Source: Ilyomonas sp964249755 (GTDB lineage Bacteria > Bacteroidota > Bacteroidia > Chitinophagales > Chitinophagaceae). Taken from it: a stretch of 64,000 bases of DNA. The notes beneath the pieces are model-generated. The model was given only the letters and a program-made list of their open reading frames with translations, was not told the DNA's origin and made no database searches. This document shows, piece after piece, positions 7,780 to 17,714 of the stretch (its first letter is position 1; each line of letters begins with the position of its first letter). The stretch spans positions 372,001-436,000 of the forward strand of contig CAXUDB010000002.1 of the NCBI GenBank assembly GCA_964249755.1. The letters are read 5' to 3'. The position numbers were made by a program, and so were the translations under genes.

Positions 7780-10188
7780 ATGGAAACAGGAACACTTAGT
7801 ATAAAAGCAGAAACACTCTCGTCCGAAGTATTGCAAAAGATGAATGCCTATTGGCACGCAGCTAATTATTTATCCGTAGGGCAAATTTATTTGTACGACA
7901 ACCCGCTGCTGAAAAAGCCATTGACCTTGGAGCACATCAAGCCGCGTCTGTTGGGGCATTGGGGCACCACACCGGGGCTCAACTTTATTTATGTGCATCT
8001 CAACCGCATCATTAAGCAAAATGATCTGAACATTATTTACGTCACAGGACCCGGTCATGGCGGACCGGGTCTGGTAGCCAATACTTACTTAGAAGCAACA
8101 TATACGGAATTGTATCCCAATATCACCGAAGATGAAGAAGGGATGCAAAAGCTGTTTAAACAGTTTTCGTTTCCCGGCGGCATTCCCAGCCATGTGGCGC
8201 CCGAAACGCCCGGTTCTATTAACGAAGGCGGCGAATTGGGTTACTCATTGGTTCATGCTTATGGCGCCGCGTTTGACAATCCCGATCTGCTGGTTGCCTG
8301 CATTATCGGTGATGGCGAAGCAGAAACCGGTCCGCTGGCTGCGAGCTGGCATTCTAATAAATTTTTAAACCCGGTACATGATGGCGCTGTGCTTCCCATC
8401 CTGCACTTGAATGGTTATAAGATTGCCAACCCTACGGTACTGGCACGCATACCGAAAGAAGAGCTTGAACAACTGATGATGGGGTATGGCTACAAGCCTT
8501 ATTTTGTAGAAGGCGATGATCCTAATACCATGCACCAACTGTTTGCAGCCACGTTAGATATTGTTATTGCTGAAATCAAACAAATACAAACCGAAGCCCG
8601 TACCAATGGCTTTACGAATCGTCCGCAGTGGCCGATAATTGTATTAAGCACACCCAAAGGCTGGACAGGACCGAAGGAAGTAGATGGCTTGCAAATAGAA
8701 GGCACATGGCGCGCGCACCAGGTGCCACTCGCCGAGCTGGCAACAAAACCTGAGCATATTCAGATTTTAGAAAGCTGGATGAAAAGCTATAAACCGGAAG
8801 ATCTGTTTGATGAAAGGGGAAAGCTCATCCCGGAATTAGCAGCGCTTGCACCGGAAGGTACGAGACGTATGGGTGCCAACCCATCTGCCAACGGCGGCTT
8901 GCTGCTGCACGATTTAAAGATGCCTGACTTTAGGAAGTATGCCGTAGAGGTAACGCAACCGGGAACGGTAGAAGCAGAATCAACCGTAATCATGGGCGCA
9001 TTTGTGCGCGATGTCATGAAGCTGAACTGGGATAAAAGAAACTTCAGAGTGTTCGGGCCCGATGAAACAGCATCGAACCGGCTTACCAAATTATTCGATA
9101 TCACAGAACGAACTTCCACAGCGGAAATAAAGGAAAGTGACGACCATATTTCGCCCGATGGACGTGTGATGGAAGTATTGAGCGAACATCTTTGCCAGGG
9201 CTGGCTGGAAGGTTATTTATTAACGGGCAGGCATGGTTTGTTCTCTTGTTACGAAGCCTTTATTCATATCGTAGACTCCATGGTGAACCAGCACGCCAAA
9301 TGGCTGAAAGTATCACAGAAAATAGGCTGGCGTCGCCCCATCGCTTCTCTAAATTATTTGCTTACTTCACACGTATGGCGGCAAGATCATAACGGCAACA
9401 GTCATCAGGATCCTGGCTTTCTCGATCATGTAGCTAACAAGACCGCCTCTATTGCCCGCATCTATCTTCCGCCCGACGCCAACACGCTGCTTTCTGTTAC
9501 CGATCATTGCCTGCGCAGCCGTGATTATATCAACGTTATTGTTGCCGGCAAGCAACCCGAAATGCAATGGCTGAGCATGGATGCCGCCATTAAACATTGT
9601 ACCGCCGGGCTGGGCATTTGGGAATGGGCAAGCAACGACAAAGGTGAAGAACCCGATGTGGTAATGGCTTGTGCCGGCGACGTGCCAACCTTAGAAACCA
9701 TTGCAGCGGTTCAATTGATACGGGAGCATTTTCCTGAACTGAAAGTGCGCGTGGTAAATGTAGTTGACCTAATGGCTTTGCAACCGGATACCGAGCATCC
9801 GCATGGTCTAACAGACAAAGATTTTGATATTCTATTTACCAAAGACAAACCGATCATCTTTGCGTTTCACGGCTATCCATTATTAATCCATCGTCTCACC
9901 TATCGCAGAACCAACCATCACAACCTGCACGTGCGTGGTTATAAAGGCGAAGGTACTACCACCACACCTTTCGATATGGCAGTGCTGAACGAGATAGACA
10001 GGTTTCACCTGGTGAGTGATGTGATAGACCGCTTGCCGTCTTTAGGCTCTCGCGGCGCCTATGCAAAGCAGCATCTGCGGAACAAGTTAATAGATCATAA
10101 AGCCTATGTAGAACTGCATGGAGAAGATTTGCCCGAAATCCGTAACTGGAAATGGAATCTTGTTATACCGGCAGCAGAAGTTAAGTAA
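7780..10188 (+). CDS. xpk: Phosphoketolase (xylulose-5-P / fructose-6-P)
   Basis: Thiamine-diphosphate enzyme that splits xylulose 5-phosphate or fructose 6-phosphate with phosphate to acetyl phosphate plus a sugar phosphate. The 802-aa length is standard. Visible signatures are VGQIYLYDNPLL and GHWGTTPG near the N-terminus, GPGHGGPG (about 90), the ThDP/Mg region GDGEAETGPLA (about 180), the second domain SCYEAFIHIVDSM (about 490) and the C-terminal RGYKGEGTTTTPFDM (about 720). Acetyl phosphate would normally go on to acetate kinase or phosphotransacetylase, neither of which is in this window. The alcohol dehydrogenase upstream could be an alternative sink. Cytoplasmic; single-gene transcription unit or end of the block. 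Confidence 0.97.
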   Translation: METGTLSIKAETLSSEVLQKMNAYWHAANYLSVGQIYLYDNPLLKKPLTLEHIKPRLLGHWGTTPGLNFIYVHLNRIIKQNDLNIIYVTGPGHGGPGLVANTYLEATYTELYPNITEDEEGMQKLFKQFSFPGGIPSHVAPETPGSINEGGELGYSLVHAYGAAFDNPDLLVACIIGDGEAETGPLAASWHSNKFLNPVHDGAVLPILHLNGYKIANPTVLARIPKEELEQLMMGYGYKPYFVEGDDPNTMHQLFAATLDIVIAEIKQIQTEARTNGFTNRPQWPIIVLSTPKGWTGPKEVDGLQIEGTWRAHQVPLAELATKPEHIQILESWMKSYKPEDLFDERGKLIPELAALAPEGTRRMGANPSANGGLLLHDLKMPDFRKYAVEVTQPGTVEAESTVIMGAFVRDVMKLNWDKRNFRVFGPDETASNRLTKLFDITERTSTAEIKESDDHISPDGRVMEVLSEHLCQGWLEGYLLTGRHGLFSCYEAFIHIVDSMVNQHAKWLKVSQKIGWRRPIASLNYLLTSHVWRQDHNGNSHQDPGFLDHVANKTASIARIYLPPDANTLLSVTDHCLRSRDYINVIVAGKQPEMQWLSMDAAIKHCTAGLGIWEWASNDKGEEPDVVMACAGDVPTLETIAAVQLIREHFPELKVRVVNVVDLMALQPDTEHPHGLTDKDFDILFTKDKPIIFAFHGYPLLIHRLTYRRTNHHNLHVRGYKGEGTTTTPFDMAVLNEIDRFHLVSDVIDRLPSLGSRGAYAKQHLRNKLIDHKAYVELHGEDLPEIRNWKWNLVIPAAEVK

Positions 10189-10390
10189 TTAACTAAAGGG
10201 TCTACAAAGGAACTGTTCGGGAGTGATGTCGCTTTTAAAAGCGGCTTACACAATTTATGATGACGATAAATGATTCAGTCTGGCGGCTCCTTACGAATCC
10301 CAAAGAGAGGTCAAAGATTCTTTGAATAGTATGGAGCCGTCCTTGTTCTTTAAAGTGTTTGCGAAGGCAATTGTAAAAATAAATAAAAGG

Positions 10391-10537
10391 GTTTTGCCGG
10401 TCATTCATCCTCATCCGGCAACATTCCATGCTTATCCGGCAGCATTCCATAAGCATCCGACGCTATTCCATGAGCATCCGGCACTATTCCATCCTTGTTT
10501 TAGACTATTCGACATTGATTTTAGACGATTTGACACA
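10391..10537. repeat. 21-bp degenerate tandem array A (about 7 units)
   Basis: Seven consecutive 21-base units. The four best (10412..10495) share the order CATCCG, a variable GCA/CTA stretch, TTCCAT and three variable bases. The outer units (10391-10411 and 10496-10537) keep the period with weak similarity. It lies in the 747-base gap between phosphoketolase and the VCBS protein. The rest of that gap holds a small palindrome (CGCTTTTAAAAGCG near 10230) and no gene I can support. Frames stay open across the array only because 21 is a multiple of three. Confidence 0.85.
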
Positions 10538-10935
10538 TAATTATCTCAGGTTGAAGATAATTCTATTGCCTGTCTCATTTGTCAGCTTGCAAAAATGCTT
10601 CTTCGTTCAGGGTGCAACAAAAAGCACAATGGATAAAAGTGGCTACTGTAAAAAAGCAACCTCCATTTCAAAATAAAACACAACAAAAAAAGAAAACCAC
10701 AATAAAAACATTTGTCTACTTTTATACAGCCGCTTACCACGATTGCATAACCAGTAAAAGACCTTCTTATGCTGCCATTATTTCTCTATAGTTTTCCAGG
10801 CAGGGATGCTTGTCTGGTAAAGTTTAAAAACGAATATCCTTAACAACCCCATCAATAATAGCTTGTTCAAAGCATTTGCAAACTATAAATCAGTTACTGA
10901 AAACTTTTCTTTCTCTTTAATTTAAATGTTGAATT

Positions 10936-13029
10936 ATGAAAAAAGTGTTACTTCTTATTTTTCTGTCCGCTCTTCTCTTTAGCGCCGGTCTGAAGGCGCA
11001 GTTTACGGTCACCAATCTTAACTTCCCGGTTCAGCACCCCGGCGTATCAGTGGTTGACATTGATGGTGATGGCGACCTTGATATTGTAATCAGTGGCGAA
11101 AACGGCGATGCCCGCACAGTGCAGTTATTCAAGAACAATGGCACCGGTTTATTCACGGTATCTCCTTCTCCTTTCCCCGCTACCACGCGCACCACATTTA
11201 ACTGGGGCGATATTAACCAGGATGGAAAATTAGATGTGAGTATAACGGGCTTCATGGCTGGGGGCACTCCCATTGACAGCATCTATACCTCCAACGGTAC
11301 AGGAACCTTCACCCGTGCAACCGGCATTGCGTTACCGCAAACAGCACCCGGCGCAGGCTTTGCCGATTTAAACAATGATGGCTACACAGACATCTATGTA
11401 TTTGGGAATAAAGATTTCGGGCACGCAAAAATCTTCTTTAACAACAAAGTGGGTGGCTTTACCGAATCAGACCAGTTTGATGCTTTCAACTTTGTTGACC
11501 CGGTGGTAACCGTCATTGATTATGATAACGACAAAGACCTGGACCTCTTTGTAACAGCAGGTTATGAAGACGGCGTGGCAAGCCGGTTTTCAAAAATGTT
11601 TGTCAACAACAATGGCACGTTCACAGTAAAAGATCTGGGACTCATTCCAAAAGGAAATGGTTCTGCCGCCTGGGGAGATTACAATGGAGATGGTTATGCT
11701 GACCTACTGTTAAACGGAGATGGTTATCTAGGTTCCGGGGAAGATGATGATGGTGTATATCGTTTGTATAAAAATGTAGCCGGCACTTTCACGGCGGTTA
11801 CTACATTTAAAGAGTACCGTCAAAACCATACCGGCAATGGCGGTCGGTTGATAGACTGGGATAATGATGGCGACCTCGATGTGATTGTTACCGGCTATAC
11901 CGGCTCACGCCAGGCAACGGATATTTATCTGAATAATAACGGAACATTTACCGCTTATTCCGGCAATGCTACTATACCTGGGTTTTCTGAAAATTCAATA
12001 GAAACGGCCGATGTGGATGGAGACGGTGATCTTGATATTGTTGGTGCGGGTTTTTCAGGCAATACATTCAATGGCACAGGCAGTGCTTTCAATTCGAATG
12101 TTTCGCTCATCATAACCAACCCGACAGCTACCAAGAACGCAGCGCCCACCAAGCCTACGAACCTGCAGGTTTCAGGTTCGCAAGCGGCACTCACGGTTAG
12201 CTGGACAGCAGCCACCGATGCCACCACACCACAAAATGCCCTCAGCTACAATATGTACCTGACCAACGATGCGGGTAAATGGTTTTACGATCCATTGGCT
12301 GATACAACAACCGGCAAATTAGCCCTACAGAAAATGGGCAATGTGGATTTAAACAAGGGCTGGATACTGAAAAATCTGCCTGCTGGTAACTACTGCGTGG
12401 GTGTACAAGCCATAGATAATAGCTGGTCCGCATCTACTTTTACCCGTTTGTGTTTTACGGTCAATGCTAATGGCACTTTGCCCGTTACACTCGCTTCTTT
12501 CGTTGTTGCTGCCGAAGACAACCGCGCCAGTATAAAATGGACTACAGCAACAGAACAAAACAGTTCTTATTTTGTAGTAGAACATTCCACAGATGGAGTG
12601 CATTTCACCTCTCTAACTACAGTCACTGCAAAAGGAAATTCTGGCAGCAACACGTATGGTGTGTATGATGAATCACCATCTAAAGGGCAAAATTATTACC
12701 GGCTTACTCTCTATGATAAGGATGGAAAAACCACCGTATTCGACATTAAAACGGTTTCTTTTGCTACCAATGGAAAGGTAATAGCAGTAGTATATCCTAA
12801 CCCTGTCGCAATAGATTTGGGAATTAAGATAACCAATTATACGGGAAGCAAATTAGCCGTAGTGATAACCGATTTGTCGGGCAAAACCATTTATAATGGC
12901 AGCCTGCAAACCTATTCGGGACAAGAATTATATAAGGTAAATCTGCCAACAAAACTGGCAGGCGGAACCTACATATTGAAACTGTCCGGCGATAATTACA
13001 CCACCAGCCTTCGCGTATTGGTAAATTAA
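10936..13029 (+). CDS. Secreted VCBS/FG-GAP repeat protein with T9SS sorting domain
   Basis: Signal peptide (about 1-21, cut after SAGLKA). About residues 30-390 hold repeated FG-GAP/VCBS blades with calcium-loop motifs such as DIDGDGDLDIVISG and DWDNDGDLDVIVTG, forming a beta propeller. Then a fibronectin-type segment (KPTNLQVSGSQAALTVSW, about 405), a second beta-sandwich region (LPVTLASFVV to YYRLTLYDKDGKT), and a C-terminal domain starting VYPNPV typical of type IX secretion substrates. Expected on the cell surface or released; ligand unknown. A strong terminator follows at 13054. Confidence 0.92.
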   Translation: MKKVLLLIFLSALLFSAGLKAQFTVTNLNFPVQHPGVSVVDIDGDGDLDIVISGENGDARTVQLFKNNGTGLFTVSPSPFPATTRTTFNWGDINQDGKLDVSITGFMAGGTPIDSIYTSNGTGTFTRATGIALPQTAPGAGFADLNNDGYTDIYVFGNKDFGHAKIFFNNKVGGFTESDQFDAFNFVDPVVTVIDYDNDKDLDLFVTAGYEDGVASRFSKMFVNNNGTFTVKDLGLIPKGNGSAAWGDYNGDGYADLLLNGDGYLGSGEDDDGVYRLYKNVAGTFTAVTTFKEYRQNHTGNGGRLIDWDNDGDLDVIVTGYTGSRQATDIYLNNNGTFTAYSGNATIPGFSENSIETADVDGDGDLDIVGAGFSGNTFNGTGSAFNSNVSLIITNPTATKNAAPTKPTNLQVSGSQAALTVSWTAATDATTPQNALSYNMYLTNDAGKWFYDPLADTTTGKLALQKMGNVDLNKGWILKNLPAGNYCVGVQAIDNSWSASTFTRLCFTVNANGTLPVTLASFVVAAEDNRASIKWTTATEQNSSYFVVEHSTDGVHFTSLTTVTAKGNSGSNTYGVYDESPSKGQNYYRLTLYDKDGKTTVFDIKTVSFATNGKVIAVVYPNPVAIDLGIKITNYTGSKLAVVITDLSGKTIYNGSLQTYSGQELYKVNLPTKLAGGTYILKLSGDNYTTSLRVLVN

Positions 13030-13053
13030 TAAAAGGAAAGCTTTGACTTTTAT

Positions 13054-13086
13054 ATCCCAACGGTTTTTGCCGTTGGGATTTTTTTT
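13054..13086 (+). terminator. Rho-independent terminator after VCBS protein
   Basis: Perfect 10-bp stem ATCCCAACGG / CCGTTGGGAT with a six-base loop, followed by seven T. It ends the transcription unit whose stop codon is 25 bases upstream. Confidence 0.9.
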
Positions 13087-13277
13087 GTAGACTTTTACAA
13101 TAGATGCTGCAATGTTGTGTGGAAGACATTGCGAAATTGCACGCTCGTTCATGCACTAAAGGCTCAGCATAGCTTGTTTCTATAGCACATATGCAAGCCC
13201 TGTGCACGGCAGAAGCCGCTTTGTTTATAACAACTAGTAACTACTACAGCGAGCGTAAGTAACTCCTCAGGTTATCA

Positions 13278-15293
13278 TCATGAAGGTAATAAGATCGTAA
13301 ATTCAGTACCTTCATTTACTTCGCTTCGCACTGATATCTGTCCGCCATGCGCTTTAATGATGTCATAGCTTAAATATAAACCCAGACCCGTTCCTTCGCC
13401 GGTAGGTTTGGTGGTAAAGAAGGGTTGAAATATTTTATCAATAAGGTGAGAAAGAATACCGCTGCCATTATCTTTCACAACGATCTCAACCCCATCAAGC
13501 TCCGCCCCCAAAGAAGAGCTTTTAGCAGCGTTACTGTTGGGGACTTTACTCTTTCTTGTTGTTACTGAAACAAAGGGTTTGTATTTCTCCCCTTTAGAAG
13601 ATGGGGACTTACTGGTTGCATAGAACGCGTTGTTAAACAGGTTCAGCAGTACTCTTCCCATATCCTGCGGAATAATATTAATCAGTCCAATCCTGGTGTC
13701 AAACTCAGTGATAAAATTAGCGTTAAAGTGTTTGTCTTTGGCCCGCAATCCATGATAACTCAGCCGCAGGTATTCATCACACAAAGCATTAATATCTGTT
13801 GGCTCTTTCAGACCTGAGTTTTTCCTTGAATGTTGCAGCATACCTTTCACAATGGCATCGGCGCGCTTGCCATGATGATTAATCTTTTCTTCATTGTCTT
13901 TAATGTCAGTCAGAATAGTTTCAGCTTCTGCCAGGTTGCCTTTGCTTATTTCTTCGGCCGCTTCCTCCAGCAATTCTTTATTTAATTCGCTAAAATTGTT
14001 CACGAAGTTGAGCGGGTTTTGTATTTCGTGCGCAATGCCGGCAGTCAGTTCTCCAAGGCTCGCCATTTTCTCACTTTGTATCAGTTGTGCCTGCGTTGCA
14101 GTAAGCTCATCCAATACTTTTCGGGTCTCGTCCCGTTGCGTTTCAATATCCTGCTTCTGCTGTTGCAGCAGTTGATTGGCTTTTTGTTTTTGCTTATTGT
14201 TTTGATAAAGAATAATCAGGATGATTAAAAAAGCAATCGCCGCTGCCAGCACAGCATATAGCTTTATCTTGTTTTTTAAAGCCAGCTTTCGTCCCTTTTC
14301 TTCCTGTTCATGCAACTGCTGGTTGAATGTTACATCTTGGATCAGCTTAATCTTTTCAATATTGTACAGAGAATCTTTTATAACTGTAGCAAGACGAAAA
14401 TATTTATTGCTACTGTCGGGGTAATTAACCTTGTCAAAAAATTTGTAGAGACTTTCATACGTCTTCAGCAGCTCATTGTTAAATGCATTTTTCTTCGAAA
14501 TGTTGATTGATAAATGCGCGTAATAAAACAAACTGTCTTTCTCACTCATCGCCGCGAAACACTCTACTAAATCATTCAAAACGCCCGCTGTAGCAAAGGC
14601 ATCATTTCTTAATTGGGCATAGCTTTCTTTTATAATCGGCAAAGCTTTTTCGTAGTCATGCTTCACCATATAATTTTCTCCCAGCGTACTCATGGCATAA
14701 GCCAAAAAACTTTTGTAATGATAACGATAAGACAGGTCTACCGCCTGCTGTGCGTAGATAATTCCGGAGTCGGGAAGATTTGCAAGAACATAAGTATAGG
14801 CAATATTATTGATCGTGTTGATATACCTCACCGAATCGTTCAAAAGCCTGGACGTTTCCGATTCTTTCTTGTAATAATAAATCGCTTTGTCGTAATTTTT
14901 TGAAACTGCGTATGAGTTGGCAATGGCAGCAAAGGCCCACATCTGGCCATAGGTATCATTGTTGTTTTCAAATCTTTTCAACGCATCAAAAGATTCTTTT
15001 AATGTGCTTGCAAAGTCGCCCGTATTGTTTTGCAGCATGCTTACAATCAGGTGCGTATAGTCTTTCCCAATCCTATCATTGTTCTGTTCGAAGTAAGACA
15101 ACAGGAACAACGATTTATCCTTCAGGCTGTCGTTGTTGTTCCCTATGTAATTAATAATGGCTTCTCCCTTTTCCCTTCCCGTGCCTGCCGACGTATAAGT
15201 TTCCAAAAAAGTGCGGGGCGGGCTTTGGGCATAGCTTCCGAAGCCGGACACGATGAGAAGCAGTAAACAGTAAAATTTAGTAAGCGGTTTCAT
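13278..15293 (-). CDS. TPR-containing membrane sensor histidine kinase
   Basis: Signal peptide (about 1-22), then tetratricopeptide-type helical repeats to about residue 330 in the periplasm, one transmembrane helix (about 345-365), a coiled coil, and a cytoplasmic kinase. The phosphoacceptor box is GIAHEIQNPLNFVNNFSEL (His about 423). The ATPase domain shows DNGSGIL and GEGTGLGLYLSYDI. The LNFVNNF phrase is typical of Bacteroidota kinases without a dedicated receiver. No response regulator gene is adjacent, so it is an orphan here. Signal unknown. Confidence 0.92.
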   Translation of the reverse strand: MKPLTKFYCLLLLIVSGFGSYAQSPPRTFLETYTSAGTGREKGEAIINYIGNNNDSLKDKSLFLLSYFEQNNDRIGKDYTHLIVSMLQNNTGDFASTLKESFDALKRFENNNDTYGQMWAFAAIANSYAVSKNYDKAIYYYKKESETSRLLNDSVRYINTINNIAYTYVLANLPDSGIIYAQQAVDLSYRYHYKSFLAYAMSTLGENYMVKHDYEKALPIIKESYAQLRNDAFATAGVLNDLVECFAAMSEKDSLFYYAHLSINISKKNAFNNELLKTYESLYKFFDKVNYPDSSNKYFRLATVIKDSLYNIEKIKLIQDVTFNQQLHEQEEKGRKLALKNKIKLYAVLAAAIAFLIILIILYQNNKQKQKANQLLQQQKQDIETQRDETRKVLDELTATQAQLIQSEKMASLGELTAGIAHEIQNPLNFVNNFSELNKELLEEAAEEISKGNLAEAETILTDIKDNEEKINHHGKRADAIVKGMLQHSRKNSGLKEPTDINALCDEYLRLSYHGLRAKDKHFNANFITEFDTRIGLINIIPQDMGRVLLNLFNNAFYATSKSPSSKGEKYKPFVSVTTRKSKVPNSNAAKSSSLGAELDGVEIVVKDNGSGILSHLIDKIFQPFFTTKPTGEGTGLGLYLSYDIIKAHGGQISVRSEVNEGTEFTILLPS

Positions 15294-15453
15294 TGTATAG
15301 TAATCGTAGATGATAGGCTTTGTGCTTTTTTATTGTTTACTTCAGACTTTAAGCAATTTGATTAATTGTGTTTGAAGCGTAAATTTATATCTTGATAAGT
15401 ATCACATAGCAGTTTACATTACCATAAAAGCCGCTGTTTAAAATTTCAACCTT

Positions 15454-16824
15454 TTACTTCCCGATACAAAACTTACTAAAAATATAATCCAACTGGTCTT
15501 CATTTGTCACTTCACCGGTTATCTCACCAATTGCGGCTAAGCAAGTTCTTATATCAGAAGTAATCAAATCCAGCGGTGTTTTATTTTCAAACCCTTCTTT
15601 AATCAGTTCAATAGATTCTGATACTTTTCGCAGCGCTTCCACGTGTCTTGCATTTGTTACAATCACATCCGGCATGGCAACACGGTCATTCACCACCAAA
15701 GTATACAATTGGTCTTTCAACAAGTCAATGTTGCGTTTGTATAAAGCCGAGATTAATACTGTATCGCCGCCAAATTTACCTTCAAAACGGCGCTCATCTG
15801 CCTTGTTTCCCACCGCTAGCACCTTCGTCCCCGATGCCTTTATTTCGTTCACAGTTCGCGCTAAATCATCCGATTCTGTTTCGTTCACATCAAACAAATA
15901 CACCACCACATCTGCGCTCTGCATTTTCTCCCGGCTGCGTTGTATGCCAATTCTTTCAATCGCATCCATCGCTTCCTCACGCAACCCGGCGGTATCAATC
16001 AGCCGGAACAGAATACCACCAATCGTTAGCGTTTCTTCAATAGTATCGCGCGTCGTGCCTGCAATGTCGCTTACAATGGCTCTCTCCTCGTTCAGTAGGG
16101 CATTCAGTAGTGTGCTTTTGCCCGCGTTCGGCTTGCCCACAATGGCCACTTGCACCCCGTTTTTTATTACGTTGCCCAGCACGAACGATTGCAGCAATGC
16201 CTTTACTTTATCTTCCGCTTCATTCAACAATTTCATCAGCCTGCCGCGGTCGGCAAATTCCACATCTTCCTCTGCAAAATCCAGTTCCAGTTCTATCAGC
16301 GAGGAAAAGGAGAGGAGCTCTTCGCGGATCGCTTTCAATGCACCCGTAAAGCCGCCACGCATGTTTTGCAGGGCTGTTCTCCGGCTTGCTTCTGTGTTGC
16401 TGGCAATTAGGTCTGCTACGGCTTCTGCCTGCGAAAGGTTCATTTTTTTATTCAGAAAAGCGCGCTGAGTAAACTCACCCGGGCGGGCAGTTCTCACACC
16501 CAATTGTGCAAGCACAGACAGAATCTGGTTTTGTATGAAATGAGAACCATGGCAGGATATTTCTACGACGTCTTCTCCCGTGTAGGAGGTGGGTGATTTG
16601 TATAATGCAATGACCACTTCGTCCAGTTTTTCGCCTTTATGTACCAGATGTCCCACATGCAGCGTGTGCGATGGCTGCCAGGATAAATCCTTCGCCGGGA
16701 AAATGGAGTTTATAGCTTCAATTGCTCCTTTGCCACTCACCCGGATGACTCCAATGGCGCCGGTTCCCTGCGGTGTTGCCAGGGCGGCAATCGTGTCATT
16801 CCAGCCCGATAAAGTTTCGTTCAT
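15454..16824 (-). CDS. mnmE: tRNA modification GTPase MnmE
   Basis: With MnmG it places the 5-carboxymethylaminomethyl group on wobble uridine 34 of certain tRNAs. The N-terminal folate-binding domain opens with TIAALATPQGTGAIGVIRVSG. The inserted G domain has G1 GKPNAGKST, G3 DTAG and NKAD. The protein ends in the essential C-terminal CIGK. Length 456 aa is normal. It stands alone between the histidine kinase and a divergent DUF5606 gene. Confidence 0.97.
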   Translation of the reverse strand: MNETLSGWNDTIAALATPQGTGAIGVIRVSGKGAIEAINSIFPAKDLSWQPSHTLHVGHLVHKGEKLDEVVIALYKSPTSYTGEDVVEISCHGSHFIQNQILSVLAQLGVRTARPGEFTQRAFLNKKMNLSQAEAVADLIASNTEASRRTALQNMRGGFTGALKAIREELLSFSSLIELELDFAEEDVEFADRGRLMKLLNEAEDKVKALLQSFVLGNVIKNGVQVAIVGKPNAGKSTLLNALLNEERAIVSDIAGTTRDTIEETLTIGGILFRLIDTAGLREEAMDAIERIGIQRSREKMQSADVVVYLFDVNETESDDLARTVNEIKASGTKVLAVGNKADERRFEGKFGGDTVLISALYKRNIDLLKDQLYTLVVNDRVAMPDVIVTNARHVEALRKVSESIELIKEGFENKTPLDLITSDIRTCLAAIGEITGEVTNEDQLDYIFSKFCIGK

Positions 16825-17024
16825 TATTCAAAAATAAACCAACGCTTTTCACCGGATTGTCAAATTTAAGGAGACATCAGATTGATAATCACTTGGTAGT
16901 GAAAAAATAAAAAAAACGGTTGTTATTTTTTTGCGAACCCAAACTGTTTTTTTTGACTGTTCGTATGTATATCTATAGAGTAAAGGCAAAAATCATAATC
17001 AAATTTTTCAGTTAATAGTACATC

Positions 17025-17052
17025 GGGGTGCTTGTCTAAGCGCCCCTTTTTA
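17025..17052 (+). terminator. Terminator-like hairpin in leader of the DUF5606 gene
   Basis: Stem GGGGTGCTT / AAGCGCCCC (one G-T pair), loop GTCT, followed by TTTTTATT. No plus-strand gene ends before it: upstream lies mnmE on the other strand. So it either ends a short transcript begun in the 16930-16985 region, where a TTGACT and an AT-rich TATATCTATAG stretch occur, or acts as an attenuator in the leader of the gene at 17161. The gap 16825-17160 holds no ORF I can support. Confidence 0.6.
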
Positions 17053-17160
17053 TTGGCTGCCATAGAAAGACACGCGCAATTTTAACGGAGCCAATTCTCT
17101 TCTTTCTCCCCATGTTCTTATTTTGCACCGCTTTTTGTTTTGATAAATAAAATCAATCTC

Positions 17161-17601
17161 ATGGAATACGGTAAAATTATTTCTGTTAGCGGCTTAAGCG
17201 GACTGTTCGAACTGATGGGCAGCAAAACTGATGGTGCCATTGTTCGTTCTTTAGAAGACGGAACCACCAAATTTGTCTCCTCGCGCGTGCACAATTTCTC
17301 TCATCTCGAAAGCATAGAGGTTTATACGGACCGCGACAATGCCAACCTCGTTGATGTGTTCAAAGCCATGCAGGAAAGTGGAGAACCCTTGCCCTCCGAA
17401 AAGGACGCCAAAGCGGTAAAAGCTTACTTCGAAAAAGTCTATCCCGATATGGATTTTGAGCGTGTGTATGCCAGCGATATGAAGAAGATGATAAAATGGT
17501 TTGCCGTATTGCAGACTAACAACGTTGAAATCAAACTCAGCAGTAGAGAAGAAGCAGAAGAAGTTGAAAGCGACCCGGTGCAGACATCAGATGAAGCGTA
17601 A
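17161..17601 (+). CDS. DUF5606 family protein
   Basis: Starts MEYGKIISVSGLSGLFELMG, the family opening; an in-frame ATG at 17140 would add seven residues and I prefer 17161. Features include EDGTTKFVSSRVHNFS (about 35-50) and an acidic tail rich in Glu and Asp. The family is widespread in Bacteroidota with unknown function; the N-terminal part looks like a small beta barrel and the middle (KAYFEKVYPDMDFERVY) is helical. Cytoplasmic. Confidence 0.85.
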   Translation: MEYGKIISVSGLSGLFELMGSKTDGAIVRSLEDGTTKFVSSRVHNFSHLESIEVYTDRDNANLVDVFKAMQESGEPLPSEKDAKAVKAYFEKVYPDMDFERVYASDMKKMIKWFAVLQTNNVEIKLSSREEAEEVESDPVQTSDEA

Positions 17602-17714
17602 GAGAATTGAATAGGTAAAACTGATAATGAATATTAGGAAGTGGCTTAACACTCAAAGCAAGCTTCTATATTTCAATATTAAATATCACCTATTATCTAT
17701 TAAATAAACAACGG

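Noticed and set aside
10235..10791. Several 70-80 codon ORFs in the phosphoketolase-VCBS gap
   Set aside because: They overlap the repeat array or low-complexity DNA and lack protein-like character.
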